Shown here: positions 1-7,299 of the stretch, one piece after another
Position numbering within the stretch: position 1 is the stretch's first letter
Layout: the number at the start of each line of letters is the position of its first letter
DNA from: WJMB01 sp964581465
Lineage (GTDB): Bacteria > RBG-13-66-14
Assembly (NCBI GenBank): GCA_964581465.1
Contig: CAZOOP010000041.1
Coordinates: 1-37,496 of the forward strand
Length of the DNA stretch: 37,496 nt
Reading direction: 5' to 3'
Position numbers and translations under genes: made by a program
Notes under the pieces: generated by a model
Told to the model about the DNA's origin: nothing
Database searches by the model: none
What the model saw: the letters and a program-made list of their open reading frames with translations, nothing else

Positions 1-45
1 CTCCCAATCAGCCTGATTTGGTCCGAACATGTTCCATGATGCCTT
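1..45 (-). repeat. Dispersed repeat R2, core only, cut by window edge
   Basis: Read on the minus strand, this stretch matches the beginning of the R2 modules at about 15753 and 29227 almost base for base. It includes the palindrome GAACATGTTC (25-34) followed by a shared box (CAAATCAGGCTGATTG). The copy continues beyond the left edge, so its length is unknown. Similarity stops at about 45 towards the interior. Confidence 0.75.
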
Positions 46-68
46 CAATAAACATGGGGGAGGAAAAA

Positions 69-485
69 ATGTTGCCATGCCTGCTGCAAGCCATATCCAA
101 CTGGATCGCCGGTCAGGGCAACCTGCTCGGCAACAATCTGGCCTCCGTCCGGCGCGCGATTACAACAGACCTGCAAGCACAGCGACAAGCCGTCAACCAG
201 GCCCATCAGCGGTACAAATGTGGGGCTTACGGCACCGTGGGCGAACCGGCGGCGATTAAGCTGCTCGAGTTCCGTATCGGGAGCATCGTCAAGGCCGGAC
301 CGAAGCTGAACGCCTTGATGACCAGTATAGTCGACCAGAGCCAATTGGACACTTTCCTCGGCCTATTCTTCGACAAGCTGCCCCGGTTGGTGTTGGGTTG
401 TCTGGACGGCGGAGTAAGGGCGGGCGTAGCTAAGGGCGGCGGCTCCGGATCCACGCCAGCAGCTCCTCGGCGGAACGGGTGTTGA
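69..485 (+). CDS. Hypothetical protein, doubtful
   Basis: This is an open frame of about 138 codons. The ATG at 69 is preceded by a good ribosome-binding site (GGGGGAGG, 56-63). Codon third positions are mostly G or C, as in neighbouring genes, over roughly the first 120 codons. The last 56 bases run into the 3' end of the convergent polX gene and look non-coding there. The first half is amphipathic and Gln/Leu/Ala-rich with no motif I recognise and no signal peptide. An opposing frame of 99 codons (minus, about 344 to 45) is also open and ends exactly where repeat R2 begins, so the true coding strand is uncertain. Either could be a remnant associated with the repeat. Confidence 0.3.
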   Translation: MLPCLLQAISNWIAGQGNLLGNNLASVRRAITTDLQAQRQAVNQAHQRYKCGAYGTVGEPAAIKLLEFRIGSIVKAGPKLNALMTSIVDQSQLDTFLGLFFDKLPRLVLGCLDGGVRAGVAKGGGSGSTPAAPRRNGC

Positions 486-2124
486 GTACGTCGCCGGGGC
501 GCAACCAGCCCTTGCGGGCGATACCCACCCCCTGGGGCAGGAAGTTGAACATCCCCCGGTTGTGGGCGTCGGGGTTGATCGTCACCGGGATGCCCAGTTC
601 CCGGGCGCGGCGCAGCACCCGCCAGTCGGCGTCGAAGCGCATCGGGCTGGCGTTGAGCTCCAGGGCGACACGGCGCTCGACCAGGCGTTCGAGGACGCGG
701 TCCCAGTCCAGCTCGTAACCCTCGCGGGCCAACAGCAGCCGCCCGGTGGGATGCCCCAGGATGTCACAGTAGGGGTTGTCCAGGGCCGCCAGGATCCGCT
801 CCGTGGCCCTTTCCCGGTCCATGGAGAGGTTGGAGTGGACGCTGGCGATGACGAAGTCCAGCCGGGCCAGGACCTCGTCGGGGTAGTCCAGGGAGCCGTC
901 GGCGTTGATGTCGGACTCGATCCCGGCCAGCAGGCGGCAGGGTCCGCCACGGGCGTTCAGTTCGCGGATATCTTCGCTTTGTTGGAACACCTCATCGGCG
1001 GAGAGACCGTCGGCGTAGAAGGCGGCCTGTGAGTGATCGCTGACGCCGATGTAGTCGTAGCCCAACTCGACGCCGGTCTCGATCAGTTCTTCCAGGGTCT
1101 GGGCGCCGTCGGAGGCGGTGGTGTGGACGTGAAGCACCCCGGCGATGTCGTCGGTTTCAACGAGCTCGGGGAGCTCACCGGCGGCGGCGGCCTCGACCTC
1201 TCCCATCCCCTCGCGCAGCTCCGGGGTAATCCAGTCCAGGCCCAGCGCGGCGTAGACCCCGGCCTCGTCGTCGGCGTCGATGGATCCGAGTTTCAGGCCG
1301 CGTTCGGCGGCCCGGTCTTGCAGCTCCTCGCGATGAGCGGCGTTGCCGGTGTTGAGGACCAGGTCGGCGGCCCAGCGTTCCGGCGATGTGTGGCGAACCT
1401 CGACGGGGATGCCGCGGTACTTGAAGCGCAGCTCGTCGTCGCTCTTTTCGAGGGCGGACGAAGACTCTTCAAGGTTCAGCAGAGCTTGGTCCACTCCGGG
1501 ACGCTCATTCGGTTCGACCTGGAGCTGGAGGTCGATGTCGCCGATGGTCTCGGCGTGGCGCCGCAGACTGCCGACGACGGCCCAACGGGCGACCCGGGGG
1601 TCGTCATCCAGGACGTCGCCCAGCTCCCCGGCGGCCTCCGCGGCCTCGGGGTAGAGCCGTCGCTCACGGTAGCGCTTCAACTGATCGATCCCGGCCAGCA
1701 CCTTGTACTGCATCTTCTCTCCGAATCCCTCCAGCTCGAGCAATCTGTTTTCCAAGCAGGCGTACTCGAGCTCCCCCAGGTTGGTTATCTCCAGTTTCTC
1801 CCACAGCGCGCGCACCCGTTTGACACCCAGCCCGGGTATCTCGAGGATATCGAAGAGCCCGGCGGGCAGCTCCTCCATCCTCCGCTGGAGTTGGGGCGAC
1901 TCCCCGGTCTCGACGATGGTGGTCACCTTCTCGACCAGGGCCTTGCCGAAGCCTTCGAGCTCAGCCAGCCGACCGTCGCGGACCAGCTCGGCGACGGGCT
2001 CCTCCAGACCGCGCAGCGTACGGGCGGCGCGGTGGTAGGCGCGGGCCTTGAAGGGGTTCTCGCCGAGGAGCTCCGCGGCCGTGCCCAAGCGCTCGATGAG
2101 CTCGGCGACGTCGCGGTTGTTCAT
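430..2124 (-). CDS. polX: PolX-family DNA polymerase with PHP domain
   Basis: This is a 564-residue family X polymerase fused to a PHP phosphoesterase, the usual bacterial PolX layout, known from the family for gap filling and 3'-5' exonuclease activity in repair. Helix-hairpin-helix segments are seen near 57-68 (LEGFGKALVEK), 96-110 (IPGLGVKRVRALWEK) and 131-141. The nucleotidyltransferase signature GSLRR (185-189) is followed by the Asp pair D196 and D198. The third carboxylate position reads VEVR, giving Glu242 where Asp is usual. The PHP domain starts near 330 with LHVHTTASDG and continues with VSDHS, SVHS, GHPTG and a closing NPDAHN, so the metal ligands look intact. The start has GGAGG seven bases upstream. 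It is transcribed alone or after the SGNH hydrolase gene, 378 bases upstream. Confidence 0.9.
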   Translation of the reverse strand: MNNRDVAELIERLGTAAELLGENPFKARAYHRAARTLRGLEEPVAELVRDGRLAELEGFGKALVEKVTTIVETGESPQLQRRMEELPAGLFDILEIPGLGVKRVRALWEKLEITNLGELEYACLENRLLELEGFGEKMQYKVLAGIDQLKRYRERRLYPEAAEAAGELGDVLDDDPRVARWAVVGSLRRHAETIGDIDLQLQVEPNERPGVDQALLNLEESSSALEKSDDELRFKYRGIPVEVRHTSPERWAADLVLNTGNAAHREELQDRAAERGLKLGSIDADDEAGVYAALGLDWITPELREGMGEVEAAAAGELPELVETDDIAGVLHVHTTASDGAQTLEELIETGVELGYDYIGVSDHSQAAFYADGLSADEVFQQSEDIRELNARGGPCRLLAGIESDINADGSLDYPDEVLARLDFVIASVHSNLSMDRERATERILAALDNPYCDILGHPTGRLLLAREGYELDWDRVLERLVERRVALELNASPMRFDADWRVLRRARELGIPVTINPDAHNRGMFNFLPQGVGIARKGWLRPGDVLNTRSAEELLAWIRSRRP

Positions 2125-2502
2125 GGCGGGCCTCCGTGAATCGATGGCGGGAGGACGCTTCAGCGGTTGCTTCGCGCGTCCGTCGGTCTACAGGATCGTC
2201 GGCCGGTGGTATCCGCTCGAGGCGTTGGAGGCGGGCTGAGCCTTCAACTCCTTTGCTGGATTCAGCTTGTGGTGGGATGTCGAATCGATCAGTACGCCAT
2301 CCAAAATCGCCCCGGGTCCTCTCGGACCCTCGAAATCATACCAACCAGTTTTTGCGATGCTCGGCGGTATCCACGACCCGGCGGGTCAGATAGGCGCATC
2401 ATCGCTGGTGAGCTGGAGTGCGTAAACAGGCGACGGCCGTCTTGCTGTAGTTCTCTCCAGTCATCCTTCAGACGAGTGCTTCCGACGGTGCCGTTCCCGA
2501 CC
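2125..2502. other. Intergenic, no gene seen
   Basis: This 378-base gap lies between the SGNH hydrolase stop and the polX start, both on the minus strand. Apart from the polX ribosome-binding site next to 2124 I see no coding region, convincing promoter, terminator or repeat. Confidence 0.5.
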
Positions 2503-3996
2503 CTACTGGCTGAACAGGCTGATCACGCCGCCGATGCGTTCCCAGATCTCGCTGACGTTCTCCCCGGCGCGCAGCAGGTCGATCCAGAGCCGGGGCGGGT
2601 TGTTGATCAGGTGATCCACGGCGATGATCCGCTCCCAGGGCAGGCGGACGCTCTCGGGGTTGAGCTTGCGTCCGTCGGAGGTGCGGAACTCGACGCCGGC
2701 CTCCCTGAAGGCCCGGACGAAAAGCTCGGCCATCAGGCCCAGACCGCAGGTGGTGGCGTGGAAACAGTCCAGAGAGACCAGCCCTCCGGCGATGCGATTG
2801 CCGCTTTCGTCGACGCGGAAGAGCTCCATCCGCGGCGGCGGCGAGAGCTCGAGCAGGGGGTGGTCGTCGTCGTCGAGGAAGTTGCGCAGGTAGGCGTCGG
2901 GGGTGTAGTCGCCGCGCCCGGAGAGGCCGTTGATCAGCCCGGCCAGTTCGACGACGCGCCAGCCCTTCTCCTTGGCGATGGAGCGAATGGCCTCGTTGTA
3001 GGCGTCGATATGCCTTTCGATGTAGAGGACGTCCTCGACGGAGAGGTGGTCGAAGCTGTCCTTGGGCGGGTTCTCCTCGCGCAGGTAGAAGTGGACGTAG
3101 TACTCGTGGTGGCCCCCGTGGGGGCCGTAGGCGCGGGGTCCGGCGCCGCGCAACAGCGGCGCCACGGTGACGTAGGGCAGGGTGGCCGCGAAGACCCGGG
3201 CGCTGGTCAGCGAGGTGATACGTTCGGCCAGCTCGCGGTAGCTGGCCTCGAAGGCTCGGGGATGCCAGAGGCTGAATTCCTCGTGGAGGGCGGTCTTGGG
3301 CGGCTCGGGGCCGGTCTCGACGATCTCCAGGCTGGTGATCGTTCCGGCGGCGTTGTTGAGGCCGATGTTGAGGATCAGGTTCTCGATCGGTCCCTGGCGC
3401 TCCTCGATGACCCCCAACCAGTCCACCAGGGTCAGCTCGTTGAACTCGAAGCGCGCGCCGGGATTGAGGACCATCCGCGCCGCCCGGTAGACCGCGGAGC
3501 TGGGCAGCTTCTCGACGATGTCGGTCCGCTCGTCCCAGCGGCGTTGTCGGATAATGTCGTCGCAGTAGGAGCCGTTGATACCGAAGAGGTCGGCGACGGT
3601 GAAGCTGAAGCAGGCCAGCAGGTTGTAGGGTCCCGGGTAGCTGCGGGCCCGGGCGCCGTAGCCGTGCTCGTAATACTCGTCGCGCTCCTCGAGCCACTGC
3701 TCCAGAGCCGGCTTGGCGGCCAGCACCCAGTCGATGAGGTCCAGCCCCGGACCGCCGAGCTGGAACTCCAGGTCGTGGAGCATTCGCTCGATGTTGAGGG
3801 GCAAGCCTCCCATGCCGTAGTTGGGCACGCTGAAATCGAAACCGGCGCCGAAGCCGACGCTCTCGCCCAGGGCGCGGGCGACCAGCGCCGGGTAGCTCCA
3901 CTGGGTCTTCCAGACGGCGCCGGAGTTGACCCCCTGGGTCATCGAATCACCGAGGGCGACCAGTCGCGGCATCATCCTCCTCGTTTTGGGTTGCAT
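2503..3996 (-). CDS. SGNH/GDSL-type hydrolase
   Basis: A 497-residue SGNH-superfamily hydrolase, probably an esterase or lipase; the substrate cannot be told from sequence. Block I is GDSMTQG with the nucleophile Ser near residue 18. Block II Gly is in NYGMGG (about 60). Block III Asn lies in NIGLNN (about 211). The Asp-x-x-His pair is in LDCFHAT (about 410). At about 500 residues it is long for the superfamily, which often has about 200, and resembles the larger phospholipase B-like members. There is no clear signal peptide. The start is ambiguous: the ATG at 3996 has no ribosome-binding site and lies about 12 bases from a promoter -10 box, while ATGs at 3975 and 3972 directly follow GAGGAGG, an unusually short spacing. 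Confidence 0.8.
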   Translation of the reverse strand: MQPKTRRMMPRLVALGDSMTQGVNSGAVWKTQWSYPALVARALGESVGFGAGFDFSVPNYGMGGLPLNIERMLHDLEFQLGGPGLDLIDWVLAAKPALEQWLEERDEYYEHGYGARARSYPGPYNLLACFSFTVADLFGINGSYCDDIIRQRRWDERTDIVEKLPSSAVYRAARMVLNPGARFEFNELTLVDWLGVIEERQGPIENLILNIGLNNAAGTITSLEIVETGPEPPKTALHEEFSLWHPRAFEASYRELAERITSLTSARVFAATLPYVTVAPLLRGAGPRAYGPHGGHHEYYVHFYLREENPPKDSFDHLSVEDVLYIERHIDAYNEAIRSIAKEKGWRVVELAGLINGLSGRGDYTPDAYLRNFLDDDDHPLLELSPPPRMELFRVDESGNRIAGGLVSLDCFHATTCGLGLMAELFVRAFREAGVEFRTSDGRKLNPESVRLPWERIIAVDHLINNPPRLWIDLLRAGENVSEIWERIGGVISLFSQ

Positions 3997-4007
3997 CTAC
4001 TGCGACC

Positions 4008-4036
4008 ATTCTAGCAGATAACGGCTGGGGTGTCGG
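4008..4036 (-). promoter_or_regulatory. Candidate sigma-70 promoter of the SGNH hydrolase gene
   Basis: On the minus strand, CCGACA (4036-4031) and TAGAAT (4013-4008) are separated by 17 bases. Transcription would begin near 4001, leaving only about five bases before the ATG at 3996. Confidence 0.45.
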
Positions 4037-4588
4037 CGTCGTGGATGCAATCCGCTGGATTGGCGTTAGTGGGGCTGAGAGGTTTGAGTTGTCTTTACAG
4101 CTAAGGATTACTCTTGGAATCACGTAAAGGCGACGAAGCCAAGTAACCCTGTAACACATTCTGACAACGGTGTTTAGCAGACAGCGAGGTGTGTAATCAC
4201 GCGAGTATATGTAGCGGATAGGTGGGTTCACCATCCCGTGGATGCGCCTTGAGACGGCGAGATGCTCGTTTTTCAATGCTATTACGATGTTCGCCTCGAT
4301 GACGTTGTCGCGAGTTCCCTTAGCTGATCCAAATGCCTATTTCTGTCATTTAATTAGGGATCATCATAAGAGACTGGACCGACATTGGTAACCAGACTGG
4401 CGTCATCGGGGAATGGGGCAATGAAAATGAACTCTACCCAAGGGATCAACTCGTGAGGCCGACTAGCTGGTACAGGTCTCAAGACAAGCATTAGCATGCT
4501 GTTAGCATACCATCCGCTATCAGCTTACGAAACCTTTGGGTGTGACCAACAGTTCTATCTTCAAGCAACATCAAGCTAAAAAGAAGAA
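4037..4588. other. Intergenic, AT-richer, no gene seen
   Basis: The base composition is clearly less GC-rich than the flanking genes and no frame looks coding. A short stretch at about 4356-4400 resembles the first 45 bases of repeat R1 that follows at 4589 (GGGATCATCA then a GGTAACCA-like box), suggesting a partial earlier copy. Nothing else is recognised. Confidence 0.5.
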
Positions 4589-4889
4589 GGGATCATCATC
4601 AGAAACTGAACCAAGTATTCGCAATTGGTGAAAGACGCATTGAGACGAGGGGCTGGTAACCACCCGCAGCGAGGGGTCAAGCAGCGAAGGCGGACAGCGG
4701 TCTATGCTGCTAAAGCGAGCAATAGAGCGTCATCAGCAGGTCATTTACTCGCAGCCTGGTGGAAACCTGAATGGAACCAGCAACCTCGCGCTTCCGGCGG
4801 AACTCAAGTCAAGGCCGGATTTAGCGCCATCATACATTAGTACGACAATGCAGCGGGATAAGAGTGGCGGCGAGGACGAACTATAAAGC
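4589..4889 (+). repeat. Dispersed repeat R1, copy A
   Basis: This aligns with 15465-15750 over its whole length. The first 34 bases differ at only four positions, and the next about 200 bases need a single one-base gap; the last 60 bases carry larger indels. Best-conserved boxes are GGGATCATCA, CAGAAACTGAA, CTGGTAAC and GCCTGGTGGAAACCTGAATG. Two overlapping frames are open in this copy; one encodes AWWKPEW, which is also readable in copy B. It could be a decayed mobile element or a structured RNA. Confidence 0.75.
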
Positions 4890-4899
4890 AATGAATGAA

Positions 4900-4944
4900 G
4901 TCTATTAGCTGGATGAGTCAGTTCAAGTGCGAATGATAATCCCT
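4900..4944 (+). repeat. Dispersed repeat R3, copy A
   Basis: The segment GTCTATTAGCTGGATGAGTC, followed after a few bases by GTGCGAATGATAATCCC, matches 16091-16180. Here it follows R1 directly; in the other copy the 326-base R2 module lies between R1 and R3, and about 50 extra bases split R3. Confidence 0.7.
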
Positions 4945-4975
4945 CGCGGAATGCCGGTTGCGGATTGTCGTCTTC

Positions 4976-5013
4976 AAAAAAACCCCGGGTCCAGGTGGTT
5001 GGGACCCGGGGTT
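4976..5013 (-). terminator. Rho-independent terminator after the aminotransferase gene
   Basis: A perfect 12-bp stem (AACCCCGGGTCC, 4981-4992, with GGACCCGGGGTT, 5002-5013) with a nine-base loop is followed on the minus strand by a run of T (4982-4976). It lies 23 bases after the aminotransferase stop. Confidence 0.93.
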
Positions 5014-5035
5014 GCGGTTCGTCAGAAGCGGGGCG

Positions 5036-6238
5036 CTAGCTGGCGCACTCCTTGCAGTAGCGTTGCATCCAGGCTGCGAAACGGTTGACAAACTTCTCCA
5101 GGTTGACCAGACTGTTGGCGAAGCTGAAGCGGATGTAGCCCTCTCCGGCCTCGCCGAAAGCCGTGCCGTGGAGGGCGGCCACGTGGGCTTCGTTGAGCAG
5201 TTTATCGTTGATCTCCCGGCTGGTCATCTCCAGATTCTTCAGGTTGACGAAGGTGTAGAAGGCGCCCTTGGGCTTGTTTACGCTGGAGCAGCCCAGCTCT
5301 TGCAGGCGTGGAACCAAAAAATCACGGCGCTTGCGGAACTGCTTCTTCATTTCGCCCACGGCCTGCCAGCTGATCGGGTTGACAACGGCCTCGAGGGCGC
5401 CGTACTGGTTGAAGGTGCAGGTGCAGGAGTTGGAGTTGGTGGTCAGCGTGGCCAGCTTGGCGGCCAGTGGCGCGGGCATCACGCCGTAACCCAGGCGCCA
5501 GCCCGTCATCGCGAAGGCTTTGCTCCAGCCGTCGACCATGATCAGCCTACCGTTGAAGGCGGTCTCGGAGAGGGCGGAAACGTGAGGCTCCTCGTAGGTG
5601 ATGGCCGAGTAGATCTCGTCGGAGAGGACCCAGAAGCCGTACTTCTGCGACAGCTCGGCGATGACAGCGTAGTCCTCGGCGGTGAGCATCCCGCCGGTGG
5701 GATTGTGCGGGCTGTTGAGGATAACCAGGCGAACACCCTTGGCCACGGCGTCGGCGAAGGCGTCCAGGTCGGGGCGGAAGCCGGTGGATTCCAACAGGGG
5801 GTAGGTATCGATGCTGGCGCCGACGATCTTGGCCGCGGCCTCGTAGGCCGGGAAGTTGATGTCCGGGATCAGCACCGTCTCGCCGGGGTCGACCAGGGCC
5901 TGGATGCTGAAGAAGATCAGCGGCTTGGCGCCCGTGGCGATGACGACCTCGTTGGGCTCGACCTGGTTGCCGTACTTGCGGCTGACGAACTCGGCCATGG
6001 TCTCGCGCAGTACGGGCAGACCGGCCGAGGGGGCGTAGTGGGTCTGGCCGGCGTCGAGAGCCGCCTTGGCGGCGGCGATGATGTTACGCGGGGTGGGGAA
6101 GTCGGGCTCGCCGACCTCGAGATGGATGACGTCGATCCCCTGGGCCTCGAGCTTGAGGGCCTTCTGCTTGATCTCGAAACCGGTCTGGCGGCCGAAGCCC
6201 TCCAGCCGCCGGGCGAAACGGATCTCCTTGTCGGACAC
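5036..6238 (-). CDS. Class I/II PLP-dependent aminotransferase
   Basis: A 400-residue aspartate-aminotransferase-like enzyme of fold type I; it transfers an amino group between an amino acid and a 2-oxo acid in the cytoplasm. Family marks are LEVGEPDFPTP near residue 41, the cofactor-binding Asn in NSPHNPTG (about 179), DEIY (Asp about 207), the Schiff-base Lys in SKAFAMTGWRLGY (about 240), and the C-terminal substrate Arg in YIRFSFA. I chose the GTG at 6238 because GGAGG lies seven bases upstream; an in-frame ATG 54 bases earlier has no such site and adds a non-conserved stretch. It lies 79 bases after the methyltransferase gene, likely in the same transcript, and ends at a strong terminator. 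The exact amino acid substrate cannot be assigned. Confidence 0.92.
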   Translation of the reverse strand: MSDKEIRFARRLEGFGRQTGFEIKQKALKLEAQGIDVIHLEVGEPDFPTPRNIIAAAKAALDAGQTHYAPSAGLPVLRETMAEFVSRKYGNQVEPNEVVIATGAKPLIFFSIQALVDPGETVLIPDINFPAYEAAAKIVGASIDTYPLLESTGFRPDLDAFADAVAKGVRLVILNSPHNPTGGMLTAEDYAVIAELSQKYGFWVLSDEIYSAITYEEPHVSALSETAFNGRLIMVDGWSKAFAMTGWRLGYGVMPAPLAAKLATLTTNSNSCTCTFNQYGALEAVVNPISWQAVGEMKKQFRKRRDFLVPRLQELGCSSVNKPKGAFYTFVNLKNLEMTSREINDKLLNEAHVAALHGTAFGEAGEGYIRFSFANSLVNLEKFVNRFAAWMQRYCKECAS

Positions 6239-6317
6239 GGACGGACCTCCAAATGGTCGGGCGAACGTTCGTGGGTTGGTGCGGGCGCCCACTGGGGCTC
6301 CGCGGCGGGTTGTATTC

Positions 6318-7049
6318 TCAGCGGCCCAGGACCCGGCGCTGGCGCAGGGCCTCGAAGGCCGCCACGGCGAAGGCGGCGCTGGCGTTGAGGCTGGCCACCC
6401 GGCCGTAGAGGGGTATGCGGATCAGGTAATCGCAGGCCTTGGCCGTAGCGTGACCCAGGCCCTTGTCTTCGGCGCCGACGACCAGCGCCAGAGGACCGGT
6501 CAACGCCGCCTCGTAGATAGTCTGCTCGGCCTCGCCGGTCAGTCCGGCGCACCAGACCTCGAGTTCGATAAGCTCGCGCAGGGCCTGGGACACGTTGCCC
6601 ACGACGGCCACTGGAAGGTGCGCGGTGGCTCCCGCGGCGGCGCGGACCACCGTGCCGGTTACCGGCGCCGCCCGACGGCTGGGGATCACCGCGCCGTGGC
6701 AACCCACGGCCTCGGCGCTGCGCAACACCGCGCCCAGGTTGTGCGGGTCCTCCAGGTGGTCGCAGACCACCAAAAAGGGCTCCTCGTCGCGCTCCCGGGC
6801 CTCGGAAACTATCCCGGCGATGGTCGCGGCGCGGCGCTCAACCTCGGCGGCCAGCCCCTGATGTCGGGTGTCGCCACAGAGACGCTCCAGCTCGACCGCG
6901 TCAAGTACGCTGACCTCGACGCCACGTCGTCGCGCCTCGTCGGTCAGCCGAGAAAGCGAGCGACGACCGCGCAAGACGTACACGCGGCGAAGATCGGCGG
7001 GCCGGCGCAGGGCCTCGCGCACGGGACGGTAGCCATAGATCAGGGGCAT
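6318..7049 (-). CDS. rlmB: SpoU-family RNA 2'-O-methyltransferase, RlmB-like
   Basis: A 243-residue SPOUT-class methyltransferase, best matching the TrmH/RlmB group that methylates a ribose 2'-hydroxyl, in RlmB on 23S rRNA. The N-terminal 75 residues resemble the substrate-binding domain, starting IYGYRPVREAL. The three SpoU motifs are present: DPHNLGAVLRSAEAVG (about 102-117) with the catalytic Asn and Arg, VVGAEDKGL (about 190), and IPLYGRVASLNASAAFAVA near the C-terminus, which forms the knot that binds S-adenosylmethionine. Length is normal. A TrmH or TsnR-like specificity is the main alternative. Upstream is hairpin family copy I; downstream is the aminotransferase gene. Confidence 0.88.
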   Translation of the reverse strand: MPLIYGYRPVREALRRPADLRRVYVLRGRRSLSRLTDEARRRGVEVSVLDAVELERLCGDTRHQGLAAEVERRAATIAGIVSEARERDEEPFLVVCDHLEDPHNLGAVLRSAEAVGCHGAVIPSRRAAPVTGTVVRAAAGATAHLPVAVVGNVSQALRELIELEVWCAGLTGEAEQTIYEAALTGPLALVVGAEDKGLGHATAKACDYLIRIPLYGRVASLNASAAFAVAAFEALRQRRVLGR

Positions 7050-7110
7050 TGTCGGATCCTACAGTTCCAGTGATTAGAGGGCGAACAGATACCGGGGCCA
7101 CCACGCCGAA

Positions 7111-7293
7111 CGGGACCTTTGCCGGGCCTGTCCGCGAAAGGTTTCCGACGTCCGACGGCGTTGGCACGTTTCTTGCGCAACGGCCCGTGGTCCCTGAAAC
7201 AGGTGTCCCCGCTCTGCTGCAAGAAACGTGCCAACGCCTCCCCGCCTGTGCCGATAAGTGTTCCGGTTCGCGCCGGGTTAGGCAAAGGTCCCG
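7111..7293. repeat. Nested inverted repeat, hairpin family copy I
   Basis: The inner arms are a perfect 20-bp inverted repeat, GGCGTTGGCACGTTTCTTGC (7157-7176) and its complement (7219-7238), around a 42-base centre. The outer arms are a perfect 13-bp pair, CGGGACCTTTGCC (7111-7123) and its complement (7281-7293). It fills the gap between the lipoprotein stop and the rlmB start. The inner arms recur at 13642 and 30703 with matched changes. No U-tract follows, so a simple terminator does not explain it. Confidence 0.9.
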
Positions 7294-7299
7294 TCAGGG

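Noticed and set aside
2167..4014. Very long open frames opposite known genes, for example across the SGNH hydrolase
   Set aside because: High GC at codon third positions removes stops on the opposite strand; such frames lack ribosome-binding sites and family motifs. The same holds opposite the aminotransferase, DUF3160, znu and por genes.
4589..4944. Repeat R1/R3 as a group II intron
   Set aside because: Some short purine-rich boxes and GGAA-type loops look similar, but I find no domain V hairpin with its catalytic triad, no GTGYG 5' end in place, and no reverse transcriptase frame.
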